64,000 nt of DNA from Paenibacillus endophyticus (GTDB taxonomy: Bacteria > Bacillota > Bacilli > Paenibacillales > Paenibacillaceae): contig NZ_JACHXW010000004.1 of assembly GCF_014192395.1 (NCBI RefSeq), positions 62,001-126,000 on the forward strand. The letters run 5' to 3'. Position 1 is the first letter of the stretch. Every line of letters begins with the position of its first letter. A program made the translations under genes and the position numbers. The notes under the pieces are model-generated. The model saw nothing but the letters and a program-made list of their open reading frames with translations, did no database searches and was not told the DNA's origin. Positions 26,337 to 34,983 of this stretch are shown here, one piece after another.

Positions 26337-26373
26337 AGCTGGTTATCAGAACAACTGCTCTGATGAACCAGCT
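26337..26373 (-). terminator. Second terminator downstream of dinG-like gene
   Basis: 14-bp stem with one bulge (26337-26350 with 26359-26373), followed on the minus strand by TTTTTATTATTTTT. With the hairpin at 26391-26416 it makes a tandem terminator before the ger operon. Confidence 0.75.
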
Positions 26374-26390
26374 TGATTGGGTAACCGCAT

Positions 26391-26416
26391 AAAAAAGAAG
26401 AAGGGTTTCCCCTTCT
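26391..26416 (-). terminator. First terminator after dinG-like gene
   Basis: 7-bp stem AGAAGGG/CCCTTCT (26399-26405 with 26410-26416), then TTC and a run of T on the minus strand. Confidence 0.75.
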
Positions 26417-26440
26417 CCTGTATCCAACATCGATCATGTA

Positions 26441-28381
26441 TTAATGGCTAAGCGCTACGCCTTTTGGCAGGATTTGCTCCACCTGCTCACGCACATAGCT
26501 TTCATTCATCTTCTCGCCGAAAATGATGATTGAACCGCTGTCCTCTCGTCTGCGGATCAAACGTCCGATCCCTTGCCTTAAACGCAGCAGCATATACGGC
26601 ATGTCTACCTGCTCGAAAGGCTGCTCGGCATCGTTCCTCCTCGCGGCGAACAATGGATCGTTCGGAGGGAACGGAAGCTCCCATACGATGACCTGAGAAA
26701 GGGATGGTCCTGGAATATCGAGTCCTTCCCAAAGGGTTACCGCACACAAAATGCTAGCCTCATCATGTTGAAATTGCTCGATCAGATAACTGATTTCGCT
26801 GGACCCTTCATAATAGAAGGTAAATGATGCAGCCGCAGCGTGCTTCGCAGCTTCAGTCTTGAATTGTTCAAGCTGCTCCATGGATGGGAATAGCAGCAGC
26901 GATCTTCCGCCGCTTTTCGTAAGCAAGCGGAAGGTTTCCGCCATCTTTTCGTTTATACTCGGAAATAAACCCATATCAGGTGTCGCGACCGTCATCTGCT
27001 GCTCGTAGTCATAAGGTGAAGGAACAGAGAAGGATATTGCGCTATCCATCCCCAGAATATCCATCATATAGTCAAAAGATCCGTTTACCGAAAGCGTAGC
27101 TGACGAAAAAACGATTGGCATTTTGCGCGAGAATACCTGCTCCTTCAACACTTCCTTTACCCATTTGGGCATGATGACAAGGGATGTGCCTTCTTTGTCT
27201 TCCGATACCCAGCTAATGGGCTTGTCTTCCTTTTTGAATAGAGAAAGCGCGAATTGGATCATCTCCAAATGCTCTTCAACGATCTTGAGCTGATACGTAT
27301 CGATTGTGTATAAACCACTCTCGAATACAAGCTCCTCTTCAATGACGGAAAGCGTGTCCTGCAGGCGATTGATTTCGCGAATAAGCTCAGTGCTCCAAAT
27401 GATTTCACGACGGTCGGAAGCTTGTACTTTCCGACTATGCTTGTTCATCATTTTGAATAAAAATTCGCTTTGCGTGATCGCGTCCTCGACGGCGACTGCC
27501 AAAGATTCACGTATCTCCTCTTGCAGCAGCCGCGTTACAATGCCTTCGAATACCGCATGGTTCAGCTTATAGGTTAACGCTTGCTGTGCCGCTGTTTCCA
27601 ATAGATGCCCTTCATCGAACACGACAGAGCTATGCTCAGGAAGCAATGGAAGCTGACCTTCGCGCTTGCGGGCCTCATACGTCCATACATGCTCCATATA
27701 GAAGTCATGGGAGCATATCACGACATCGGCCGCTTTTCGGTAATGGTCTCGAGACAACGTCTGGCCGCAGCGGTGGCGAACATCGCAGACCAAGCAATCT
27801 TGGAATACATCCCAACCCAGCTGGTTCCACTGCTCGTCATTCAAGTTCGGATATTCCTTGCGGTTTCCGTACGGGTGGAAGCTCTGCATCGAATCCTGCT
27901 TGTGCACAAAGCTTGGGAGCTCGCGGTAGATGCTGTCAAACAGCTCGGCATCATCTTGTCCGGAACGGGCTTGGTCCAGCTTCTTTAAGCAAATATATTG
28001 ATCGGCCGATTTTCCTAAACGCGCATCAATTGTAAGATCCAAGTAACGGGCCAGCTTCGCAATATCCCCTTCTGGCTTCACGAGCTGCTCGATTAACGAT
28101 TCATCCGCGCATGCTATAATAGCCGGCTTTCTCGTATATCTTGCATAAGTGATCGCATATAGCAAATACACGAACGTTTTCCCGGTGCCTACTCCTGCTT
28201 CGGCAAAAATAGTCTGTTTGTCGGCATATGCGCGTTCAAGCTGAAAAGCCATATAAATTTGCTCGTCCCGTATTTCAAAACCAGCCTCGGGCAGTTTTTC
28301 GTAGAACACATCTGCGATCCAATCACTCGCTTGCGAAATAAAAGATTGTTTCGGGTCAAAATCAAACGGATATTTGTTCAA
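26441..28381 (-). CDS. DinG/XPD-like iron-sulfur DNA helicase
   Basis: 646 residues. Walker A EAGVGTGKT (about 61-69), DEAH-type box VVFDEGHLLE (253-262) and the C-terminal motif QGIGRLIRRREDSG mark a superfamily 2 helicase of the DinG/YoaA group. Four cysteines (131, 196, 199, 205; DCLVCDVRHRCG) fit the [4Fe-4S] domain. Such helicases unwind 5'-3' on damaged or structured DNA. TTG start with GGAGG 10 bases upstream. A 13-bp hairpin and a good promoter precede it; two terminators follow. Confidence 0.85.
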   Translation of the reverse strand: MNKYPFDFDPKQSFISQASDWIADVFYEKLPEAGFEIRDEQIYMAFQLERAYADKQTIFAEAGVGTGKTFVYLLYAITYARYTRKPAIIACADESLIEQLVKPEGDIAKLARYLDLTIDARLGKSADQYICLKKLDQARSGQDDAELFDSIYRELPSFVHKQDSMQSFHPYGNRKEYPNLNDEQWNQLGWDVFQDCLVCDVRHRCGQTLSRDHYRKAADVVICSHDFYMEHVWTYEARKREGQLPLLPEHSSVVFDEGHLLETAAQQALTYKLNHAVFEGIVTRLLQEEIRESLAVAVEDAITQSEFLFKMMNKHSRKVQASDRREIIWSTELIREINRLQDTLSVIEEELVFESGLYTIDTYQLKIVEEHLEMIQFALSLFKKEDKPISWVSEDKEGTSLVIMPKWVKEVLKEQVFSRKMPIVFSSATLSVNGSFDYMMDILGMDSAISFSVPSPYDYEQQMTVATPDMGLFPSINEKMAETFRLLTKSGGRSLLLFPSMEQLEQFKTEAAKHAAAASFTFYYEGSSEISYLIEQFQHDEASILCAVTLWEGLDIPGPSLSQVIVWELPFPPNDPLFAARRNDAEQPFEQVDMPYMLLRLRQGIGRLIRRREDSGSIIIFGEKMNESYVREQVEQILPKGVALSH

Positions 28382-28406
28382 GGGTCGTTTGCCTCCATAT
28401 AGTAGG

Positions 28407-28442
28407 CACAGCCGACTGCGTATGAATAAGCAGTCGGCTGTG
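28407..28442. other. Perfect hairpin in the dinG leader
   Basis: 13-bp stem CACAGCCGACTGC/GCAGTCGGCTGTG (28407-28419 with 28430-28442) with a 10-base loop. There is no T-run on either strand, so it is not a usual terminator. It ends about 10 bases before the dinG ribosome site. Confidence 0.6.
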
Positions 28443-28469
28443 AAATCTCCTTCACTTAACGTACATTCA

Positions 28470-28499
28470 AATATATCATTAGAATGTAAGCATAGTCAA
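28470..28499 (-). promoter_or_regulatory. Promoter of dinG-like gene with inverted repeat
   Basis: Minus strand: -35 TTGACT (28499-28494), 18-base spacer, extended -10 TGATATATT. A 7-bp inverted repeat TACATTC/GAATGTA (28462-28468 with 28482-28488) overlaps it and could be an operator. It does not fit a LexA box. Confidence 0.55.
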
Positions 28500-28523
28500 A
28501 GTATAAATTATCCATATGCAAGG

Positions 28524-30131
28524 CTACTCTATCCATTTGACCAGATTCGGAGTTTCGTCGAGGATGGATTCATACTGCTCCTTCCAACCATAGACGGCAT
28601 CCGGATCCAACAGCTTGTAGCGTTCATATTTGTATAAGCGGTCCTGCGGCCTCGCCCAGCCCATATGCTTGACGCGCAGATCAGACGTTTTATGAGGCAC
28701 TGAATAAATGTTTTGCGGGAATCTCCCGCAATGCTGCGGAGTTTGCTTCCATTCATAAGAGTAGCCCTCGACGAATTTCAATAAGAAAGGCCGATAGACG
28801 GCATGAGCGTTCCAATACTGATCTTCGCGATAATGATCCTCTGACCAGAAATCATAGAGCCGGAACATATAAGCAAAAGTATTCGGCGCAGTCAGAAGTG
28901 CCGGCAGCTCATCCTTGAATTTTTGTTCGAAATACTCATCCGCATCCATATTGAGAATCCACTGCGGCTTCATTCGAATCGTCTCCTGCCATTGCTGCGT
29001 TCGAAGCTTAACTTCGTTATGAAATTGTGAGCTTTCATTCTTGATATAGGTTAAAGGGATGCCTGCAAGATATTCATGCACGATATCACCGGTATGATCC
29101 GTGCTTCCATCGTCAATAATGACCGCATGGTCGATATAACCCCGGTGATGCTCAAGTGTTTCACGCAAATACCGATCTGCTTCATTTTTGACGATCATGG
29201 AGAGCACAAGCTTCGGGCCGGCATTTGCCATATGAATGGTTAAGCCTTTTCCATGTGCAGGGGCAGGAGTATGAATAGGAGTATGAGTATGATTAAGGGC
29301 TACTGCCCCTCCTTCGACTAGGACTTGCGTTGTTTCCATAAACAGCTTCGCTCTTGTCAAATCTGAATCACGGTAAACATGAAATGCCGGGAAATGAGTG
29401 TCAACATGAAGTTTGATGCCAAGCGCAGCCGCTCGAATACAGAAATGCCGATCCTCCCCCCAGATCGATAAATTCGTTATCGTCTGGAACGATATTGGCT
29501 TCTCTAGCGCTGACCGATTAATGTAGGTACACGCGCCTAACCCGCCTACCTCATAAATGCCCGGCTTACGCAGCATGATAATGAAATTGGCAGCTACCTC
29601 CGCACCGAATCCATCCTTTATTGTGCCATCGGATTGAAAGGGCCAATAGGTGTCCTTAAGCCAAACCTGAGGAAGCTCCATCGTATTCGGCTGCCACTGC
29701 GTCCAAAAAATGGTCGATATAATTTCTTTGTTTGATGAAACTAAAGATTGCAGAGCTTGCGGATGCAGCAGCAGATCCGAATCGATAAGAAATAATCCGT
29801 CATAGTGCTGCTCTCTCGCCGATTGGATCATGTCATCCTTCCAATTCGCTACTTTATCAATGAGATCATTGCTCCAATAATGGGTAAACTCGTCTCTTGC
29901 GTACGGCGTTATCGAATCGATTCTTTTTAAGGTAACTTGACTGCCCTTCGAATGCTGCTTTGTCATGAAATCATTTATCAGCTGTGAAGATTCCTCATTA
30001 TCATTGTCATCAATAAAATAAAAATCGATCGCTAGCGAATCGGTGAGCTGTCTCTCAAGCGAGGTTATAAAATAGCGCAAAACAGCCGGTTTCTGGCGTA
30101 TGGGACTCCCAATTAAGATTCGCTTCAACAT
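28524..30131 (-). CDS. Two-domain glycosyltransferase
   Basis: 535 residues. The N-terminal half resembles an Anp1/GT-A-type transferase (ILIGSPIRQKPAVLRYFITS, DGLFLIDSDLLLHPQAL with a DxD-like motif, IWGEDRHFC). The C-terminal half is a GT2 domain (LVLSMIVKNEADRYLRETLE, IDDGSTDHT, LNMDADEYFE). A His/Pro/Thr-rich linker (about 285-305) joins them. It likely adds sugars to a surface polymer or protein. It begins 23 bases from the neighbouring plus-strand region and has no glycan-cluster neighbours. Confidence 0.75.
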   Translation of the reverse strand: MLKRILIGSPIRQKPAVLRYFITSLERQLTDSLAIDFYFIDDNDNEESSQLINDFMTKQHSKGSQVTLKRIDSITPYARDEFTHYWSNDLIDKVANWKDDMIQSAREQHYDGLFLIDSDLLLHPQALQSLVSSNKEIISTIFWTQWQPNTMELPQVWLKDTYWPFQSDGTIKDGFGAEVAANFIIMLRKPGIYEVGGLGACTYINRSALEKPISFQTITNLSIWGEDRHFCIRAAALGIKLHVDTHFPAFHVYRDSDLTRAKLFMETTQVLVEGGAVALNHTHTPIHTPAPAHGKGLTIHMANAGPKLVLSMIVKNEADRYLRETLEHHRGYIDHAVIIDDGSTDHTGDIVHEYLAGIPLTYIKNESSQFHNEVKLRTQQWQETIRMKPQWILNMDADEYFEQKFKDELPALLTAPNTFAYMFRLYDFWSEDHYREDQYWNAHAVYRPFLLKFVEGYSYEWKQTPQHCGRFPQNIYSVPHKTSDLRVKHMGWARPQDRLYKYERYKLLDPDAVYGWKEQYESILDETPNLVKWIE

Positions 30132-30229
30132 TATGCCTCCTTTTTTTCAACGGAATGGGCACAGGAATGATAATCCATATGAGGCATATGCATCTATTAT
30201 GCGAAATTCTTTTGAATGGAGTGATTTCA

Positions 30230-30580
30230 TTGATTGCAACGATTCAAAAATGGGACATGAAGGCAATGCTGCTAGGATTATTGCTGCTTTGCTTTTCGGA
30301 TGCCGCTTTTACGGATATCGGGCTGCGGTTTTTTCTGATTGAAGAAATGAATCCCATTGTCAAACGCATTTATGAATGGAATATAGTTAGCTATTATGTT
30401 GTGAAGCTAGTGCTTCCCCTACTGCTTATTCTTATTTACTATCATTTGAAAAATAAGAAATGGATGAATCCATTCATTCTAGCTACTGTGGCGCTTTATT
30501 GTTTAGTAAATATTTATCATCTGATTTGGGTCTCTTTCGGCGTTCATGACGGGTGGTTCACCTTTCGTTCACTTCTTTAA
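30230..30580 (+). CDS. Small membrane protein, DUF5658-like
   Basis: 116 residues from TTG at 30230 (GGAG 8 bases upstream); longer in-frame starts have no ribosome site. Three membrane helices; LCFSDAAFTDIGLRFFLIEE followed by MNP matches the D-x3-T...E-x-NP pattern of DUF5658. Function unknown. Confidence 0.6.
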   Translation: MIATIQKWDMKAMLLGLLLLCFSDAAFTDIGLRFFLIEEMNPIVKRIYEWNIVSYYVVKLVLPLLLILIYYHLKNKKWMNPFILATVALYCLVNIYHLIWVSFGVHDGWFTFRSLL

Positions 30581-30585
30581 TGTGC

Positions 30586-30613
30586 TTTACCTATATAAGG
30601 AGACCTGTATAAT
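30586..30613 (+). promoter_or_regulatory. Promoter of the ClC channel gene
   Basis: -35 TTTACC (30586-30591), 16-base spacer, -10 TATAAT (30608-30613); it begins 6 bases after the previous stop. Confidence 0.5.
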
Positions 30614-30662
30614 AGCTTATAGATACATGTTTATGACATAGGTGAACAAGGAGTTTATCAGC

Positions 30663-31892
30663 ATGGTAGAAGCTCGGAAGCTATCTCCACAGATGTTAGC
30701 GAAATACATGTTCAAATGGCTGCTGCTTGCTGGTGCTGTTGGCATACTGTCCGGATCGGCAGCCGCTCTGTTCTTAGCTTCCCTCGACTGGGTTACGGAC
30801 ACCCGCAGCAAACAGCCCTGGCTGCTTTGGCTGCTGCCCGCGGGAGGCGCCTTCATCAGCTTTCTCTACTTGAAGTTCGGGAAAGAAGCAGGACGAGGGA
30901 ATAATTTAATTATCGAACAAATTCACTCGGGAGAAGGAGCCATTCCACTCCGCATGGCACCGCTCGTTCTCTTCGGAACGCTCGTAACGCATTTGTTCGG
31001 CGGTTCGGCTGGCCGCGAAGGGACGGCTGTTCAGATGGGCGGAAGTTTATCCGAATGGTTCGGCAAGCTTATCGGACTGAAGCCTTTGGATCGTAAAATC
31101 ATTCTCATGTGCGGCATCAGCAGCGGATTTGGAGCTGTTTTCGGCACTCCTCTTGCAGGCACTGTTTTCGGCTTGGAGGTGCTCGCCATTGGCGTCATTA
31201 GCTATGAAGCGCTGCTTCCTTGTTTTATCGCCAGCTTTGCGGGACATTTGGTTACAAGCGCCTGGGGGATCAAGCATATTCATTATGCAATTGGAGAGAT
31301 ACCTAGCCTCAGCTGGCTGCTCGTTGCAAAGGTATTCTGCGCAGCCGTCTTATTCGGATTGGCCGCGTTTCTATTCACGCAGCTCACGCGCGCATGCAAG
31401 CAGCTTTTCAGTGAATGGCTGAAAAATCCAGTGCTCAAAAGCGCCGTTGGCGGCCTTATCATCATTGTGCTGGTTTATGCTCTGGGTACACGCGATTATT
31501 TGGGCCTTAGCCTCCCGCTCATACAGCAAGCCTTTCAAGAAGCGGCGTCTCCGCTTGCCTTTCTGCTCAAAACCGTTTTTACCGCACTAACGCTTGGCAC
31601 CGGCTTTCAAGGCGGCGAGGTTACACCTTTGTTTGTCATCGGCGCCACGCTTGGCAGTGCGCTTGGAGGGCTTCTGCATGTTTCCGTTCCCTTGCTAGCA
31701 GCGATAGGCTTTGTGTCCGTGTTCAGCGGTGCGGCAAAAACACCTCTTGCGTGCTTTATTATGGGCATTGAGCTATTCGGCTCGGATGCAGCCATTTATC
31801 TATTTATTGGATGCGTCATTGCTTTTCTTTGTTCGGGGCGTATTGGAATTTACGAGGCGCAAAAACCGCATGCTTACCCATTAAACGAATAA
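30663..31892 (+). CDS. ClC-family chloride channel/antiporter
   Basis: 409 residues from the ATG at 30663 (AAGGAG nine bases upstream). About ten to twelve membrane segments with ClC selectivity motifs: GGSAGREGTAVQMGG (GREGP element, P replaced by T) and FQGGEVTPLFVIGATLG. ClC proteins move chloride or fluoride, some in exchange for protons. No C-terminal CBS domains. Followed by a bidirectional terminator shared with uppP. Confidence 0.85.
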   Translation: MVEARKLSPQMLAKYMFKWLLLAGAVGILSGSAAALFLASLDWVTDTRSKQPWLLWLLPAGGAFISFLYLKFGKEAGRGNNLIIEQIHSGEGAIPLRMAPLVLFGTLVTHLFGGSAGREGTAVQMGGSLSEWFGKLIGLKPLDRKIILMCGISSGFGAVFGTPLAGTVFGLEVLAIGVISYEALLPCFIASFAGHLVTSAWGIKHIHYAIGEIPSLSWLLVAKVFCAAVLFGLAAFLFTQLTRACKQLFSEWLKNPVLKSAVGGLIIIVLVYALGTRDYLGLSLPLIQQAFQEAASPLAFLLKTVFTALTLGTGFQGGEVTPLFVIGATLGSALGGLLHVSVPLLAAIGFVSVFSGAAKTPLACFIMGIELFGSDAAIYLFIGCVIAFLCSGRIGIYEAQKPHAYPLNE

Positions 31893-31930
31893 AAATGGCT
31901 TGCTCCCTTCTACAGGAGCAAGCCATTTTT
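31891..31930. terminator. Bidirectional terminator between ClC and uppP genes
   Basis: Perfect 16-bp stem (31891-31906 with 31915-31930), 8-base loop, A-run before and T-run after, serving the two convergent genes. The first bases overlap the ClC stop codon. Confidence 0.9.
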
Positions 31931-32773
31931 TTAGAAATAAACGATATAGATGACAGCTGCCAGCACGATTCTGTAAATTGCAAACGGAACCAGCTTGATT
32001 CGATTGATCAGCTTTAAGAAAAAACGGATAGAAAGCAGTGCGAATACAAATGCGCTTAGGAAACCTGCAATGAAAAACGGCAATGAATCAAGCGTGAAAT
32101 ATTCCCAGTTCTTCGCCAAGGACAGCAAGCTGGCACCTGCCATAATCGGAACTGCCATGATGAAAGTAAAGTCCGCTGCGGCGCGATGGCTCATTCCGAG
32201 AAGCACCCCGCCCGAAATCGTTGACCCGGAACGCGAGAAGCCTGGCCATAAGGACAAGCATTGAATCAAGCCGACGGAGAGCGCCTGCTTATATGTAATT
32301 TGATCAACGGTATCCACTTTGGTTTTGGCAGGTCGAAAGCGATCGGCAATAATCATAAATATTGCACCGATGACGAGACCAACCAATACGGTTTCAATCG
32401 AAAATAAATACTCATCAATGTAATCATCGAACAATAGACCGAACACGCCAGCGGGAATTAGACCGACGATTACATGCGTAAGCTTTAGCTTGCGTTGAGG
32501 CTGTGATGCGTCTTTGGATTCTGTTTGAGCGCCGCGCCGCAATCCTAGCAAGTCGATAAACCGATTTCTGAAGATGATGACTACTGCTAGAATCGATCCC
32601 AGCTGAATGACAATTTTGAATGTGTTCGCAACGTACTTCGTCAAATATTGCTCCGATTGGAGCCACATATCGTCGACGATGACCATATGTCCCGTCGAGG
32701 ATACCGGAGCAAACTCCGTCAAACCTTCCACAATACCCAAAATAATCGCTTTTAAAATAGTAAAAAAGTCCAT
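31931..32773 (-). CDS. uppP: Undecaprenyl-diphosphatase
   Basis: 280 residues, membrane phosphatase of the BacA/UppP family that regenerates undecaprenyl phosphate, the lipid carrier for peptidoglycan and teichoic acid. Motifs: EGLTEFAPVSSTGHMVIVDD and PGFSRSGSTISGGVLLGM, both essential in the family, with about eight helices. AGGAG lies 12 bases before the ATG. It also confers bacitracin tolerance when abundant. Confidence 0.95.
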   Translation of the reverse strand: MDFFTILKAIILGIVEGLTEFAPVSSTGHMVIVDDMWLQSEQYLTKYVANTFKIVIQLGSILAVVIIFRNRFIDLLGLRRGAQTESKDASQPQRKLKLTHVIVGLIPAGVFGLLFDDYIDEYLFSIETVLVGLVIGAIFMIIADRFRPAKTKVDTVDQITYKQALSVGLIQCLSLWPGFSRSGSTISGGVLLGMSHRAAADFTFIMAVPIMAGASLLSLAKNWEYFTLDSLPFFIAGFLSAFVFALLSIRFFLKLINRIKLVPFAIYRIVLAAVIYIVYF

Positions 32774-32944
32774 TTGTCGTCGAATCTCCTAACTCTTTTA
32801 ATTGATAGCATGACGAAATAGAACGGCATGGAACAAATCATAACATAAAACAGCCCTCTCCAACAATTCACGTTGCAACTATGCTGCTCTGTTTGATAGA
32901 TTCCCGAGATGTTAGAGATTTCGAACTTGCTTGGAAACGATGCA

Positions 32945-32975
32945 AATAAGCCTTCGCAGGAGCCGAAAGCTTATT
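32945..32975 (-). terminator. Imperfect hairpin after the radical SAM gene
   Basis: 12-bp stem with one mismatch (32945-32956 with 32964-32975), loop of 7, about 20 bases past the radical SAM stop. The T-run is poor, so termination is possible but uncertain. Confidence 0.4.
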
Positions 32976-32995
32976 GTGATCGTATTGGCGCATGA

Positions 32996-33871
32996 TCACC
33001 CAAATCGTTGACGGTAGCCGCATTTCCGGCAAAGCTCTTCCACTGCTTCCCGTCTTGAGAATCCTTCATAAAGCTTAGTCGAACGTTCATTTTCGATAAT
33101 GTCCGAGAAATGAGTCTCATGAATGTTACCAAGATTAATGACGCCTTCCCCGTCCAAGCAGCAAGGGATAACCGTGCCGTCAATAAGAATTCCTGCTTGA
33201 TTGCGAAGCGCGTGGCAGAATCCCTTCCCGTTATACTCCGGCTCTTTCAAATCTGGCCATTTGAATTCAGGATCTTGATTTAAGTAGATGCGTTCCGCTA
33301 TTTTGACGCCAGAACCGGGGATAAATTTTTCTTCGATATTATAGTCTAGATTGAATGCCTTCTCGATCATCCCAAGCAGCTCGCGATTTTTATTTTTCTG
33401 CTGGTTCGTTTCATTGTCCATTTCCAAGTTCCATAGCCGGAAAGATATTATAATATTGCTGGATGCGACCGCTTCCTTCACGAATGATAAAATCTCAGCA
33501 AGATAGCCTTCCTTGTTGGTAGAACCGGCATGCCCATCAAAACTATGCAGCGAGAAATTAATTTGCCGTAAAGCCGGTTTATTGAGCAGCTTTTCTTTGT
33601 TTTTAGTAATCAGCGTACCATTGGACGTTATGTTAACTTTGAAACCCATCTCATGGCTAATATCGAGCAGCTCATCCATCTTGGGATGCAGCATCGGTTC
33701 ACCCTTTACGTGGAAATAAATGTAGTCGGTATGAGGCTTAATCTGCTCTAGCGTCTTTCTGAAATCTTCTACTTTTATAAAGCCCTTTGCGCGCAAAGTT
33801 GGCGGACAAAAGCTGCATGATAGGTTGCATATGCTTGTTGTCTCGATGTAAAATTTCTTAAACTTTTTCAT
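32996..33871 (-). CDS. Radical SAM protein with SPASM-like C-terminus
   Basis: 291 residues. The [4Fe-4S]-SAM motif CNLSCSFC lies at residues 15-22. Later cysteines (GFCHAL, VIPCCLDG, ELCRKCGY) fit a SPASM-type auxiliary cluster. Such enzymes often modify peptides or small molecules through a substrate radical; the substrate is not evident because no peptide precursor gene is next to it. It has its own promoter at 33949-33978. Confidence 0.8.
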   Translation of the reverse strand: MKKFKKFYIETTSICNLSCSFCPPTLRAKGFIKVEDFRKTLEQIKPHTDYIYFHVKGEPMLHPKMDELLDISHEMGFKVNITSNGTLITKNKEKLLNKPALRQINFSLHSFDGHAGSTNKEGYLAEILSFVKEAVASSNIIISFRLWNLEMDNETNQQKNKNRELLGMIEKAFNLDYNIEEKFIPGSGVKIAERIYLNQDPEFKWPDLKEPEYNGKGFCHALRNQAGILIDGTVIPCCLDGEGVINLGNIHETHFSDIIENERSTKLYEGFSRREAVEELCRKCGYRQRFG

Positions 33872-33895
33872 GGGGTTTATACTCCGTTTCCTTCG

Positions 33896-33913
33896 GACTC
33901 AGCAGCCTGAGTC
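33896..33913 (-). other. Leader hairpin of the radical SAM gene
   Basis: Perfect 7-bp stem GACTCAG/CTGAGTC around CAGC, in the transcript leader between the promoter and the start codon. No regulator is suggested by the sequence. Confidence 0.4.
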
Positions 33914-33948
33914 TTGTCAGCCTGAATCTTCTTATCTAGTCTACCGCT

Positions 33949-33978
33949 ATTATACAACGCCATGCAAGCAAGTGACAA
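33949..33978 (-). promoter_or_regulatory. Promoter of the radical SAM gene
   Basis: Minus strand: -35 TTGTCA (33978-33973), 18-base spacer, perfect -10 TATAAT (33954-33949). Confidence 0.65.
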
Positions 33979-34109
33979 AAGGAATAAACGGCTTCCGCCA
34001 TCTATTCCCTTCTTTCCTCACGTATTGGCTTTATCCCCACGGGTACCGCATTCGGTTTTAGCTTAATAAATTCGGCTTGAAACGAACCCTTATAACATTC
34101 CATTGTTCT

Positions 34110-34325
34110 CCTTGTAATCGATGTGAGACATGTATCCGTTCTTCTAAAGGAATGGAATTGATTGCGAGCCACCTCTTCATAAATTCGGTTTCTCAGTGAT
34201 TGCGGTACTGCAATGAACAGGTAGCAGAGGCTCCATTGGAGTGGGTTTTGTTATTCTCTGCATCTAGCAACCATTGAACGCATTTGATTAATCCAGTACA
34301 TTGATCGTCCTCGTTTCGAAGAAAG
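34110..34325 (-). pseudogene. Possible remnant of a DUF393 (DCC) protein
   Basis: One frame reads FLRNEDDQCTGLIKCVQWLL and another, after a stop, LFIAVPQSLRNRIYEEVARN followed by QFHSFRRTDTC. These resemble the first strand-helix and the last helices of DCC thiol-disulfide-type proteins (C-terminal pattern P-x-x-R-D-x-x-Y...ARNRY...F-x-x-R-D-x-C). Stops and frame changes separate them, so the gene is inactive if the reading is right. Confidence 0.35.
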
Positions 34326-34442
34326 CAGTTCTTTCTTTTTAGTCTTGCGTGTATCTTCGTTTGTCAGTAAAACCGAAAATGTGTTTGGGAATTCTCTTTA
34401 CAACGGAACATACGAGGTTAATGATTTGAGGAAGTGCTATTA

Positions 34443-34642
34443 GTGCTTAATCATATCGCATTAAAATCAGAAATTGCACTGGTATTAGGGGATTACTTTA
34501 AAGAATTAGTTCTATTTCAAATTTACGGTTTTCACATCGCAATGGAGACGCGATAATTGATCTGAAAAATTGTGCAGCCCATGTAACCAATTCAAATGAT
34601 TTCGAAAGTGTTACTGTTTCAATTGAGAGATTAGTGATGTAA
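34443..34642 (+). pseudogene. Frameshifted small gene, unknown family
   Basis: From GTG at 34443 (GAGG 11 bases upstream) the frame codes LNHIALKSEIALVLGDYFKE; shifting by one base near 34500-34510 continues with SISNLRFSHRNGDAIIDLKN then CAAHVTNSNDFESVTVSIER up to TAA at 34642. Joined, this would be a protein of about 65 residues. The single shift suggests a one-base deletion, or a sequencing error. Confidence 0.35.
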
Positions 34643-34983
34643 TCACTTGCCGGAATAACATAATGATCTAAATCAGCAACCTCCTTAAGGATTTATTTAC
34701 CTGTAAGAGGCGATTAGTAATCGCTTCTGCTTCGGCCGTAGTGTTTTTGTGCGTTACATATCTCAAACATGTTGTCATACCGATTTAACGTAGTCCGCGA
34801 CTACAATATTAGAGTCTTTGAGTAGGTGTAAATATATACCAAAAATTACTAAAAGTGTTGTATAATTAGAAGGTCGTGTTCTGCTATTTTCCAGGTAACG
34901 AATCGTACACGGGGGAGAGAATCCAAGAAATTCAACTGTCATTAATAGCCCCTCTCTTCACAAAAATTCTTTGGGGGAGTTAT

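Larger units (their letters stand above)
33872..34983. other. 1.1-kb AT-rich region with decayed genes
   Basis: No intact gene. It holds the radical SAM leader and promoter, a degraded DUF393-like stretch (minus, 34110-34325), a frameshifted small gene (plus, 34443-34642) and the promoter area of the sigma-factor gene, with TATAAT at 34861-34866. The rest shows nothing recognisable. Confidence 0.5.

Noticed and set aside
26209..26430. 73-codon hydrophobic frame on the minus strand
   Set aside because: It overlaps two terminators and the real 45-residue gene in another frame, and has no ribosome site.
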